34,301 nucleotides of DNA from the NCBI GenBank assembly GCA_913058245.1, contig CAJXQJ010000023.1, positions 1 through 34,301 of the forward strand, written 5' to 3'. A program made the translations under genes and the position numbers. Under the pieces are notes generated by a model that saw only the letters and a list, made by a program, of their open reading frames with translations, had not been told where the DNA came from and did not search any database. Shown here piece by piece: positions 26,719 to 34,301 of this stretch. This DNA is from an uncultured Colwellia sp. GTDB taxonomy: Bacteria > Pseudomonadota > Gammaproteobacteria > Enterobacterales > Alteromonadaceae. Within the stretch, counting starts at the first letter, position 1. The number at the start of each line of letters is the position of its first letter.

Positions 26719-27735
26719 ATGAAAGCAACGATTAATGATGTCGCAAAGCAAGCGGGAGTTTCAATAAAAACCGTTTCTCGCGTCATGAACAATGAGCCTT
26801 CTGTACGTCAGCCAACACGAGAAAAAGTAATGGCAGTCGTCGAAGAATTAAATTATCAGCCAAATTTAGCGGCAAGAAATTTAGCTGGAACAAAATCGTT
26901 CAGTGTTGCATTTATTTATGACAATCCAAATGCCTATTATGTTATTGATATGCAAAACGGCATTTTATCGGCTTGTAAAAAACAAGGCTTTGAATTGCTC
27001 ATTCACCCATGTGATGCTAAAGCAGAAAACTTACTGGAAGAAATTACCAAGATGGTAAAACATTCCCGTATCGCTGGCTTAGTGTTAACGCCGCCATTTT
27101 CTGAACAACCTGAATTCGTTCAGCAAATGAAAGACTTAGACATTGAAGTGGTTAGAATTGTTTCTGGTGATATTGCACCTGATGATATTGCACCTTGTAT
27201 CATGGTTAACGATAACGCTGCCGCTCAAAGCATTACCCAGCATTTAATTGACTTAGGACACAAAAATATTGGCTTTATCGCTGGTGAAGCTGAACATAGG
27301 TCAACGGTAGAACGCCTAAGAGGCTATAAGCAGGCGTTGCTAAACAACTCAATAACTCTGGATCCTTCACTTATTATTGAAGGTGAATATTCATTCGAGT
27401 CAGGTGTCAATGGTGCGAAAACACTGCTCAACAAAAGTAAAAAACCAACAGCAATTTTTTCTTGTAACGATGAAATAGCAGCCGGAGCTTTATTTGCATC
27501 TCGCTTGATGGGAATTTCAATTCCAGAACAATTATCAATAACCGGTTTTGAAAACAGTCCTTTTTCTCGCCAAACCTGGCCAACACTAACGACAGCCGAC
27601 CAGCCGAATCAGAAAATAGCAGAAGATGCTGCAACGTTACTTATTTCACGTGCACGTAAACAGAAAACTAGCCCTGAGGCTCAACTATATACACCAGAGT
27701 TAGTGGTCAGAGATTCAACGGGGCAAGCCAGCTAA
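26719..27735 (+). CDS. nagR: LacI-family repressor of the GlcNAc regulon, NagR
   Basis: Transcriptional repressor of 338 residues. The N-terminal helix-turn-helix is INDVAKQAGVSIKTVSRVMNN (~4-24), followed by the hinge helix PNLAARNLAG (~49-58) and a periplasmic-binding-protein-like sensor domain (60-335) with the usual LLNKSKKPTAIFSCNDEIAAGAL and late WPTLTTADQP segments. It diverges from pgi, and the palindromes with a central CG across the locus have the form expected for LacI-family operators. The ligand is probably GlcNAc-6-P or glucosamine-6-P, by analogy with NagR of Shewanella. Ribosome site AAGG is 12 nt upstream, a weak position that fits low expression of a repressor. Confidence 0.88.
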   Translation: MKATINDVAKQAGVSIKTVSRVMNNEPSVRQPTREKVMAVVEELNYQPNLAARNLAGTKSFSVAFIYDNPNAYYVIDMQNGILSACKKQGFELLIHPCDAKAENLLEEITKMVKHSRIAGLVLTPPFSEQPEFVQQMKDLDIEVVRIVSGDIAPDDIAPCIMVNDNAAAQSITQHLIDLGHKNIGFIAGEAEHRSTVERLRGYKQALLNNSITLDPSLIIEGEYSFESGVNGAKTLLNKSKKPTAIFSCNDEIAAGALFASRLMGISIPEQLSITGFENSPFSRQTWPTLTTADQPNQKIAEDAATLLISRARKQKTSPEAQLYTPELVVRDSTGQAS

Positions 27736-27744
27736 CATGTACAA

Positions 27745-27770
27745 AGGCTACACTTTAAATACTGTAGCCC
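27745..27770. terminator. Possible bidirectional terminator between nagR and the tetR-type gene
   Basis: GGCTACA (27746-27752) pairs with TGTAGCC (27763-27769) around a 10-nt loop. The convergent genes are only 19 bp apart, and the tetR-type stop codon lies in the loop. T-runs are short on both strands, so function is uncertain. Confidence 0.4.
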
Positions 27771-28363
27771 TTAATAAACATCGCGATGCTAGATTTTAAA
27801 TAAAGATTAATTTCATCTTCAGATATTTGCTTTTTAGTGTTGAATTCAACGCGCATCCAACATTCACCTTTCGCCATATTTAAGAACTGCAAAGCTGCAA
27901 ACTTTGGCTCAGGGATATTAAGCTGTTTTTTGGTGTGAAAATTAGCCATCAATTGCGCAACTTCATTAGCAATACGCTCAGGGCCTTCTTGATAGAATAA
28001 TTCGGACAATTGTGGGTATGATTTTGATTCATAAGCGCAAATTTTATGTATAGCTATTGCTTCTTTAGATGTCAGCATAGCTAAAAAGCGTTTTGCGAGC
28101 ACAAACAATATTTCATCAGGTTCACTGGCATCGGCAACAGAAATTTCTGTCATATGGTAAGAATCACATTTTTGCTTGATTGATGCAGCAAACAGTTCAT
28201 CTTTGTTACCGAAGTGGCTATATACAGTTTGTTTCGAAACACCGGCATTTTTAGCAATCAAGTCCATACTCGTAGAGCTATAACCTTGCTCGGTAAAAAG
28301 CACCGTGGCAGCTTCCAGTATTTGCTTTCTCTTACTTTCACTTTTACTACGAACATTTACCAT
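27755..28363 (-). CDS. TetR/AcrR-family repressor, probable regulator of the adjacent RND pump
   Basis: 202 residues from ATG at 28363. A GTG at 28378 would add five residues (VVCC-containing) and is considered less likely. The N-terminal TetR helix-turn-helix covers KRKQILEAATVLFTEQGYSSTSMDLIAKNAGVSKQTVYSHFGNKDELF-like positions (~12-58), with recognition helix VSKQTVYSHFGNK. The C-terminal part is a helical ligand pocket ending in an AefR-like domain (WMRVEFN). It diverges from the RND operon across about 240 bp that hold inverted repeats suited to a TetR dimer, so it most likely represses those genes and itself. The inducer is unknown. Confidence 0.88.
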   Translation of the reverse strand: MVNVRSKSESKRKQILEAATVLFTEQGYSSTSMDLIAKNAGVSKQTVYSHFGNKDELFAASIKQKCDSYHMTEISVADASEPDEILFVLAKRFLAMLTSKEAIAIHKICAYESKSYPQLSELFYQEGPERIANEVAQLMANFHTKKQLNIPEPKFAALQFLNMAKGECWMRVEFNTKKQISEDEINLYLKSSIAMFIKGYSI

Positions 28364-28537
28364 ACAACAAACCACCACTTCTCATTAAATTACAACAAAC
28401 ATTTTACGGTATTTCCAGCAGGTTATTATGATTCAAAAGCCAACATTTTGCACTTTGTCATTAATTTCCTTTTAATCTTCACTAGTTATACACATCAATA
28501 GCTGTTCGCTCTATAACATACCTAAATTAAACTGGAC

Positions 28538-28574
28538 AGTCTAGTTTGATTAAACTAGACTCAACAGTCTAGTT
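28538..28574. promoter_or_regulatory. Clustered inverted repeats, likely TetR operator
   Basis: Three half-sites are interleaved: AGTCTAGTTT (28538-28547), its reverse complement AAACTAGACT (28552-28561), and AGTCTAGTTA (28566-28575). The first pair forms a 24-bp palindrome with one mismatched pair. The last two form ACTAGACT-N4-AGTCTAGT (28554-28573). ACAGTCTAGTT is also a direct repeat 28 bp apart. The cluster ends 29 bp before the RND adaptor gene start. Confidence 0.7.
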
Positions 28575-28603
28575 AATAGCTATTCTATATTAAGGTCAGT
28601 CTC

Positions 28604-29746
28604 GTGTTTAATATTCAACGCACTAAAATTTTAGGTTCAGTTGCCAGCATCTTGCTTATATTGTCAGGATTAACAGCTTGCTCCAAATCAAAAAGCGATA
28701 CAGAACAAACAAATACTTATCATCAAAATGCTGATATAGAAACAATTACCCCTAATACTTTTTACCAAATTGCGCATGAATATATTGGCAGAGTTTCCAG
28801 CAAGCAGTTTTCGTCATTAGGTTTCGAATATGGTGGAAAAGTTGAAAAAGTGTATGTAGATAGCGGCGACATAGTAAAACAAGGTCAGCTTCTAGCGGAA
28901 TTTAATACTGAATTACTAACAATTAAGCTGCAGGAAATTGGTGCCAGTATCCGTCAACTGCAGGCTCAAGCAGAATTGAATAAACTAAACCTTGCTCGTA
29001 TCAACGAACTAAATACCAAAGGTTATAGCTCCAAACAAAATTTAGACGAGCTAGAAACTGAGAAAAAAGTTATCAAGGCTGATTTATCGCGCCAGCAAGC
29101 GGCCAAAGCAACCATTGACTATCAAATAGAAAAGGCACAATTACATGCTCCATTTGATGCTGTTGTTAGTAGTCGGTCAGTAGCTGAAGGTGAGATATTT
29201 AGTTCTAATCAAACCGCATTTGAACTTATCAAACAATCACATCATGAAATATCAGTGGGCGTACCTGTCAAGGTTGCACGTGATTTAGTCATCGGGGAAC
29301 AGCTAACCGTAGAACTTGAACAAGAGCAACTTTCGGCAGAAATACTGGTTGTTGGTAAACAAGTAAACCAAATCAGTCGCACTATTGAATTACGTTTAGC
29401 TATTAACGGAAAATCCTCATTTTATAACGGCCAATTGGCTAAGGTGAAAATTTATCAAAAAGTAGCACAAGCGGGATTTTGGCTGCCAATATCGGCATTG
29501 ACTGATGGCATTCGTGGCCAATGGAATATTTTCCGCGTTCAAAGTGAAAAGAACAACTTATTTAAAATAATCGCTACCACCGTAGAGGTAAAGTACTCAA
29601 CCTTAGATGCTGTTTACATTACCGGATTACCAACCGAGCAACAGCAGATTATTGTTGCTGGTGTACACCGCTATGTTCCTGGGCAAATTGTAAGAAACTC
29701 GCCAAAAATACCAAACCAAACGGCTAAAGTAGGAAACGCTTTATGA
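28604..29746 (+). CDS. RND efflux membrane-fusion (periplasmic adaptor) lipoprotein
   Basis: Periplasmic adaptor of a tripartite efflux pump (HlyD/AcrA family), 380 residues. It starts at GTG 28604 with AAGG 8 nt upstream. The lipobox LTAC places the acylated Cys at residue 26, so it is anchored in the inner membrane. The barrel-sandwich/lipoyl half-motifs are FEYGGKVEKVYVDSGDIVKQGQLLAEFNTE-like (~73-102) and QLHAPFDAVVSSRSVAEGEIF (~180-200), flanking an alpha-hairpin of about 75 residues, then beta-barrel and membrane-proximal domains. It overlaps the permease gene by ATGA. No outer-membrane factor gene follows, so a TolC-like protein encoded elsewhere is needed. Confidence 0.92.
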   Translation: MFNIQRTKILGSVASILLILSGLTACSKSKSDTEQTNTYHQNADIETITPNTFYQIAHEYIGRVSSKQFSSLGFEYGGKVEKVYVDSGDIVKQGQLLAEFNTELLTIKLQEIGASIRQLQAQAELNKLNLARINELNTKGYSSKQNLDELETEKKVIKADLSRQQAAKATIDYQIEKAQLHAPFDAVVSSRSVAEGEIFSSNQTAFELIKQSHHEISVGVPVKVARDLVIGEQLTVELEQEQLSAEILVVGKQVNQISRTIELRLAINGKSSFYNGQLAKVKIYQKVAQAGFWLPISALTDGIRGQWNIFRVQSEKNNLFKIIATTVEVKYSTLDAVYITGLPTEQQQIIVAGVHRYVPGQIVRNSPKIPNQTAKVGNAL

Positions 29747-32700
29747 TTCGTTCATTTGTAAAAAATGGCCGTTTAATGTCACTCGTTATCGTGCTACTCG
29801 TCGTCGCAGGTTTAGGTGCGTTAACAAATTTACCGCGAACTGAAGACCCAAGAATCACTAACAGAATTGCCAGCGTTATTACCCAATACCCAGGTGCTAG
29901 TGCTGAACGCGTTGAAGTTTTAGTTAGTGAAAAGATTGAACAAAAATTAAGAAAACTGCCAGAAATTAGTTTGCTAACGTCAAATTCTCGAGCAGGAATC
30001 TCCATCGTAAAGGTACAACTGCAAGATGAAATCACCGACACTAAACCAATATGGTCACGTGTTCGCGATTTACTAAATGATTTAAGTCCAACTCTTCCTG
30101 ATGGTGTGCTAACGCCAGTTTTAGAAGATGATCGGGGGTATGCGTATACCCAAATTATTTCACTTAACTGGCAAGGTGATGATTCACCGAATATTGCTAT
30201 GCTTGGCCGATATGCTAATGAATTACAAAATCAACTAAAACTGGTGCACGGTACCGATATCGTAAATATTTTTGGTCGTGGTGATGAAGAAGTACTAGTT
30301 GAAATTGACCCTATAATTGCCAGTCAATTAAACCTTTCCACACAACAAATATCTGCGGCAATAGGCAGTGCAGATGCAAAAGTTTCTGCGGGGCAATTAA
30401 CCAATCAATTCAATCAGATGCAAATTGAGTTAACTGGCGCATTAAATAACACCGAGCGCATCAGTAATATTTCTGTCAAAGCAGATCAAAAAGGTAATTT
30501 ACTGCGCTTAGGTGATATAGCGAATATCCGTAAGACGGTTAATTACCCTCCAACAGAAATTGCCATAGTTGATAATCAGCAAGCAGTTGTTGTAGCCACA
30601 CGTATGCTCCCCAACTTGCGAATTGACCAATGGAGTGAGTCAGTTCAACAACAGCTAAGTGCATTTTCAAAATCTTTACCGAGCAATATTTCGTTAGAAG
30701 TCATTTTTGATCAAAGCAGTTACACTCAAACTCGCTTAAGTGATTTAGTCAGTAATATTGCTGTCGGCTTTGCCATAATTGCCTTGGTGCTATTAATCAC
30801 CTTGGGTTGGCAAGCAGCCGTTATTGTCGCCTTGTCACTGCCCTTGACCGTATTATTTACCCTTTCTGTAATGAATTTTTATGGTTTACCAATTCATCAA
30901 ATGTCAGTAACCGGTTTAGTTGTTGCATTAGGCATTATGGTAGACAACGCCATTGTTATGGCCGACACCATCAAAACTAATCGAGAAAACGGTCAACGCC
31001 GGTTGGATGCGGTTTCCAATGCAGTCAATCACTTATGGCTACCTCTGCTTGGCTCAACATTAACCACGGTATTGGCGTTTATGCCAATAGTGTTAATGCC
31101 AGGGCCTGCTGGCGAGTTTGTTGGCGGTATCGCTTTGAGCGTAATATTCTCATTAGTTGGTTCATATATCATCTCACATACTATAGTTGCGGGCTTGGCC
31201 GGACGCTTTATTAGCAAACAGCGCCAAGGAAACCCTAGATGGTATCAAAGCGGTATTACCTTAACGTCACTTAATCGTTGGTTTGTTAATGTATTAACTT
31301 GGTCACTGAGCAATAGAAAAACTGTTATTGCGTTAGTTTTTTGTTTGCCCTTATTTGGTTTTATTGCTGCTAAGCAGCTTTCGGAGCAATTTTTTCCTGC
31401 ATCCGATCGCGACATGTTTCAAATAGAATTATTTTTACCGGCACAAAGCAGCATAGTTAATACTGAGCGTGCCAGCGCTGAACTAACTCAGTATTTAACC
31501 GAGTTAAACGGCATAAAGTCAGTACATTGGTTTATTGGCAAAAATGCACCTTCATTCTACTACAACTTAGTACCATCTAAAGATGGTGCACAATATTATG
31601 GCCAAGCGATGGTAACAGCGACTAGCTTTCAAGAGGCGAACCGTTTAATCCCTGAAATTCAGCGCTCACTTGATGATATGATGCCTGAAGCTCAAATTTT
31701 AGTGAGAAAGCTAGAGCAAGGCCCACCATTTAATGCCCCGGTAGAATTACGCATTTATGGACCCAATTTAGATCGATTAAAAACAATTGGCGACGACATT
31801 CGTAGTTTTATGGCAAATACAAAAGACATCACCCATAGTCGTTCAACGTTGCAACCAGGCACACCAAAAGTTTGGGTCAATATCAATGAGGCAGAAGCGA
31901 ATTTAGCTGGTTTATCATTAATCGAAGTAGCTTCACAGCTCAATACCACATTATCAGGGCTGCATAACGGCTCTATTATTGAATCTACTGAATCTATTCC
32001 GGTGCGTGTACGAATTGGTGATGAAAAGCGTGACGATTTAGCCGCTTTAGCAAATATCAATATTGTTACCCCAAGTGAGAATCAAACGATTCCATTAACT
32101 GCCATTGCAGATATAGACATTAAAGCGAGCCGTGGAGCTATTCCACATAGAAATGGCGTCAGGGTTAATGTTATTGAGGGTTATATACGCGCTGGTGTTC
32201 TGCCCTCTGTAGTACTTAATCGCGTTAAAGAGCACATGAGTGATGCAAATTATCAATTGCCTGCCGGCTATCAACTAGAGCTTGGTGGCGAATCAGCAGA
32301 ACGCAATAAAGCTGTTGGAAAGCTACTTGCAAGTGTTGGGTTAATTATGACCTTGCTACTCACGGTTGTGGTGTTGTCGTTTAACTCATTCCGCTTAAGT
32401 GCCATTATCTTTTTATCCGCTTTTCAGTCAATTGGCTTAGGTTTACTGAGCATTTATATTTTTGACTATCCATTTGGCTTTACCGTCATTATTGGTTTGC
32501 TAGGGCTTATGGGCTTAGCAATAAATGCCGCTATTGTCATTATCGCCGAGTTGAAAATGGATGAGAAAGCCGTACAAGGTGACAATAAAGCGATTATACG
32601 CTGTGTGCAAAGTTGTGCTCGCCATATTAGTTCAACCACTATTACAACGGTTGGTGGTTTTTTACCATTAATTCTCGCTGGAGGCGGCTTCTGGCCACCA

Positions 32701-32841
32701 TTTGCTGTCGCAGTAGCAGGCGGGACGGTATTAACAACAATATTATCGTTTATTTTCGTACCAGCAACCTTTTCACTTTTTAGTAACCGTCAAGCGTTTG
32801 AGCTAACTAAACCGACACCAATATCAGCACAAAGCAGCTAA
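29743..32841 (+). CDS. RND-family efflux permease
   Basis: Proton-driven inner-membrane pump, 1032 residues, with the AcrB-like plan of 12 membrane spans and two large periplasmic loops (about 30-335 and 550-865). The TM4 motif reads GIMVDNAIVM (397-406): Asp401 matches AcrB Asp407, but Asn402 replaces Asp408. In TM10 the position of AcrB Lys940 appears to be Asn (near 928), whereas Arg960 aligns with Arg971. The proton path therefore seems to differ from AcrB. The substrate is unknown. It is coupled to the adaptor gene by a 4-nt overlap and followed by a strong terminator. Confidence 0.93.
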   Translation: MIRSFVKNGRLMSLVIVLLVVAGLGALTNLPRTEDPRITNRIASVITQYPGASAERVEVLVSEKIEQKLRKLPEISLLTSNSRAGISIVKVQLQDEITDTKPIWSRVRDLLNDLSPTLPDGVLTPVLEDDRGYAYTQIISLNWQGDDSPNIAMLGRYANELQNQLKLVHGTDIVNIFGRGDEEVLVEIDPIIASQLNLSTQQISAAIGSADAKVSAGQLTNQFNQMQIELTGALNNTERISNISVKADQKGNLLRLGDIANIRKTVNYPPTEIAIVDNQQAVVVATRMLPNLRIDQWSESVQQQLSAFSKSLPSNISLEVIFDQSSYTQTRLSDLVSNIAVGFAIIALVLLITLGWQAAVIVALSLPLTVLFTLSVMNFYGLPIHQMSVTGLVVALGIMVDNAIVMADTIKTNRENGQRRLDAVSNAVNHLWLPLLGSTLTTVLAFMPIVLMPGPAGEFVGGIALSVIFSLVGSYIISHTIVAGLAGRFISKQRQGNPRWYQSGITLTSLNRWFVNVLTWSLSNRKTVIALVFCLPLFGFIAAKQLSEQFFPASDRDMFQIELFLPAQSSIVNTERASAELTQYLTELNGIKSVHWFIGKNAPSFYYNLVPSKDGAQYYGQAMVTATSFQEANRLIPEIQRSLDDMMPEAQILVRKLEQGPPFNAPVELRIYGPNLDRLKTIGDDIRSFMANTKDITHSRSTLQPGTPKVWVNINEAEANLAGLSLIEVASQLNTTLSGLHNGSIIESTESIPVRVRIGDEKRDDLAALANINIVTPSENQTIPLTAIADIDIKASRGAIPHRNGVRVNVIEGYIRAGVLPSVVLNRVKEHMSDANYQLPAGYQLELGGESAERNKAVGKLLASVGLIMTLLLTVVVLSFNSFRLSAIIFLSAFQSIGLGLLSIYIFDYPFGFTVIIGLLGLMGLAINAAIVIIAELKMDEKAVQGDNKAIIRCVQSCARHISSTTITTVGGFLPLILAGGGFWPPFAVAVAGGTVLTTILSFIFVPATFSLFSNRQAFELTKPTPISAQSS

Positions 32842-32911
32842 GCAAGCTCCTAATCATAAATATGTGGTTTCAGTTGTTGGTGTTGATTATTAAGGAGAAT
32901 ACTTAGTAAAG

Positions 32912-32944
32912 AAAAACGCAAAGTGTTGCCACTTTGCGTTTTTT
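32912..32944. terminator. Bidirectional terminator after the RND operon
   Basis: AAAAACGCAAAGTG pairs perfectly over 14 bp with CACTTTGCGTTTTT around a TTGC loop, with T-runs on both strands. It ends the RND transcript and, from the other side, the small membrane-protein gene whose stop codon abuts it. Confidence 0.92.
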
Positions 32945-33103
32945 TTATGAGTCAGGATTAAAGCCGTTCTTAATTTTTTCAATTCGTTCTTGATGCCGGT
33001 GATGCGCTTTCAATCCCGCAATCCCAAAAGCACCAACAATGGCAACAATGGGGATCAATAACGATAATGTTTCAGGCCTTAATATTGTTTCTAACCATTC
33101 CAT
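32945..33103 (-). CDS. Small single-span membrane protein, 52 residues, function unknown
   Basis: An open frame of 52 codons from ATG 33103 to TAA at 32945. The predicted protein begins MEWLETILRPETLS, then has one hydrophobic helix (about 14-31, LLIPIVAIVGAFGIAGL) and a charged tail KAHHRHQERIEKIKNGFNPD. The tail with HxxRxERIEKIKxGxxPD resembles short membrane proteins with an amphipathic cytoplasmic helix (PspB-like in layout). AGG lies 9 nt upstream of the ATG. The stop sits directly on a terminator, as expected of a true gene end. It is downstream of rraB by 36 nt and could share the plsC-rraB transcript. No function is assigned. Confidence 0.75.
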   Translation of the reverse strand: MEWLETILRPETLSLLIPIVAIVGAFGIAGLKAHHRHQERIEKIKNGFNPDS

Positions 33104-33139
33104 CGGGGTAACCTACTTTTATTTTTATGGGTTGTATAA

Positions 33140-33490
33140 TTATTCTTCGAAATATGTTCCCCAACCATCATAATCAACTTTGCATTGTTTTGCTAATTCG
33201 AACATGGTTTTTGTTTCATCAAATATAATATCGAAGTCTAAAGCCTGCTCAGTGACAATATCAAAGGCAAATACTTTCTCACCATTTTCTAACTCAGCTT
33301 CCTCAGGTTCTTCAATTTCGAAACCCATTTTAAATGCACTAACCGCGGCTTTTTCTAGAACATCAAAATCAACACTCGAAAAGTGGTGTTCAATTGTATG
33401 ATGGACTTCTTCATTAGTGCCGTCTTCAATTAATGCTTCGATTAATTGTTCAGTGTGCTCTTGCCATTGTTGCAATTCTTCATCGATCAT
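33140..33490 (-). CDS. rraB: Ribonuclease E inhibitor RraB
   Basis: Binds RNase E and lowers its activity on selected mRNAs. The product is 116 residues, matching E. coli RraB along its length (TIEHHFSS, LEKAAVSAFKMGFE, FDIVTEQALD and the near-terminal YDGWGTYFE at ~106-114). E. coli RraB (138 residues) continues with a long acidic tail that is absent here. The start codon overlaps the plsC stop (TAATG), so the two are translationally coupled. High negative charge is typical of the family. Confidence 0.92.
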   Translation of the reverse strand: MIDEELQQWQEHTEQLIEALIEDGTNEEVHHTIEHHFSSVDFDVLEKAAVSAFKMGFEIEEPEEAELENGEKVFAFDIVTEQALDFDIIFDETKTMFELAKQCKVDYDGWGTYFEE

Positions 33491-34263
33491 TATTTTATCT
33501 CACTCGGTTGTTCTTGCTCAGCTGCCTCACTTTTTGATAAGACAATTTCGCGTCCGGTCTCTTTATTGAGAGCGGTAAGTTTCACTAACATCTCAGCTCG
33601 AGTTTGATTAGTGATAGTTCTAATTTTATCTCTTTCATCTTCAGCAATAGTAATAGGGTCAAGTAACTCGATGATCATTTTGCCATTATTCCAACGATTT
33701 AAATCGATGGTTTTATGTGTGTTACTTGCACAAATAGGCACAATTGGAACCTCTGCTTTCACAGCAGTGCGAAACGCGCCTGTTTTAAACGGTAATAAAC
33801 CACGCCCATAACTACGGGTTCCTTCAGGAAATAACCATACTGATAACTTTTTCTCTCGAATTTTTTTTGCGGTCATATCTATGGTATTCATGGCTTTATT
33901 TTTATTTTTTCTATCAATTAAAATATTACCGGTTAGCCAATACATTTGGCCAAAAAATGGGATCCATTTTAAACTTTTTTTGCCGACACTAACCGTACCT
34001 GGTTGCACTGCGCCGCTAACAGTAAAAATGTCGTAACTATTTTGATGATTACAAATATAAACAACAGGACCAATATTTTTCACGGAATCAGGAATTCGTA
34101 TTTCAACCTCTAAGCCTAAAAGCTTAGAAACTTTGCCCATATATTTCGCAGTGTGATGCACATTATCTCGATGAAAAGGGCGAATAAGACAGAACAAACA
34201 AGAGCAAATAGAGATGATAACTAAAGCAATAGTCATCAAAATAATACGAATAACAGCTAACAA
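33490..34263 (-). CDS. plsC: 1-acyl-sn-glycerol-3-phosphate acyltransferase PlsC
   Basis: Acylates lysophosphatidic acid to phosphatidic acid in phospholipid synthesis. It is a membrane protein of 257 residues (E. coli 245). The catalytic NHQNSYD (HX4D) is at 72-78, FPEGTRS at 145-151 and PIVPICASN at ~173-181; an N-terminal hydrophobic span covers residues 3-25. The start is TTG at 34263 with AGGA 8 nt upstream. The resulting N terminus (LAVIRIILMT) aligns with E. coli MLYIFRLIIT. An ATG at 34270 is out of frame. It is the first gene of plsC-rraB, and the promoter lies near or beyond the window edge. Confidence 0.94.
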   Translation of the reverse strand: MLAVIRIILMTIALVIISICSCLFCLIRPFHRDNVHHTAKYMGKVSKLLGLEVEIRIPDSVKNIGPVVYICNHQNSYDIFTVSGAVQPGTVSVGKKSLKWIPFFGQMYWLTGNILIDRKNKNKAMNTIDMTAKKIREKKLSVWLFPEGTRSYGRGLLPFKTGAFRTAVKAEVPIVPICASNTHKTIDLNRWNNGKMIIELLDPITIAEDERDKIRTITNQTRAEMLVKLTALNKETGREIVLSKSEAAEQEQPSEIK

Positions 34264-34301
34264 AAGACATTCCTAGAAAATTTATGAGGCGTGATTATAC
34301 C

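Noticed and set aside
34268..34270. ATG just upstream of plsC as a possible start
   Set aside because: It is out of frame with the plsC coding sequence. The TTG at 34263 gives the N terminus that aligns with E. coli PlsC.

Overview
The window is a stretch of a Gram-negative, marine-type gammaproteobacterial chromosome, most like Alteromonadales (Colwelliaceae/Thalassotalea-like). The reasons are the low-GC coding style, the pepA-holC-valS order, an RraB homologue, a cytochrome c maturation (ccm) cluster, and a GlcNAc catabolic locus of the Alteromonadales kind (NagP transporter, BadF-type NagK, SIS-type NagB-II, LacI-type NagR). The taxonomic call is an inference from gene content. No rRNA, tRNA, CRISPR array, insertion sequence or phage gene was seen.

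Layout. 1-5.5 kb (+): pepA, holC, valS, a strong terminator, then a cold-shock protein gene with a long, partly self-complementary leader. 5.5-7.1 kb (-): a periplasmic Cys-type glutathione peroxidase followed by ferrochelatase (hemH). 7.4-10.3 kb (+): ccmABCDE, ending in a terminator, so ccmF/G/H/I must lie elsewhere if present. 10.5-26.5 kb (-): the carbohydrate locus. In transcription order this is pgi, a TonB-dependent receptor, two tandem flavin-dependent tryptophan-halogenase-family genes, a SapC-family gene, a GH20 hexosaminidase lipoprotein, nagK, nagB-II, nagA and nagP. A LacI-family regulator (nagR) diverges from pgi at 26.7 kb. 27.7-32.8 kb: a TetR repressor diverging from a two-gene RND efflux system. 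32.9-34.3 kb (-): plsC, rraB and an unlisted 52-residue membrane protein.

How the genes work together. The receptor would bring GlcNAc-containing oligosaccharide across the outer membrane. The GH20 lipoprotein would release GlcNAc, NagP would import it, NagK would phosphorylate it, NagA would deacetylate it, NagB-II would deaminate and isomerise it to fructose-6-P, and Pgi would pass that to glucose-6-P. Four copies of a palindrome with core ATGACAGCGYTGTCAT or a close variant sit upstream of nagK, of the receptor (two copies) and between pgi and nagR. They are best explained as NagR operators, and they tie pgi, the receptor and nagKBAP into one regulon.

The least explained part is the halogenase-halogenase-SapC block inside this sugar locus. 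Both halogenases keep the FAD motif and the Lys79-equivalent of PrnA, but both share GEGTWP and WxWDIG signatures that differ from classical tryptophan halogenases. No flavin reductase is present in the window, and no NagR operator is visible in front of the block. Other points of interest are the RND permease with Asn in place of the second proton-relay Asp, the clustered inverted repeats in front of the RND genes, and the promoter architecture at pgi.
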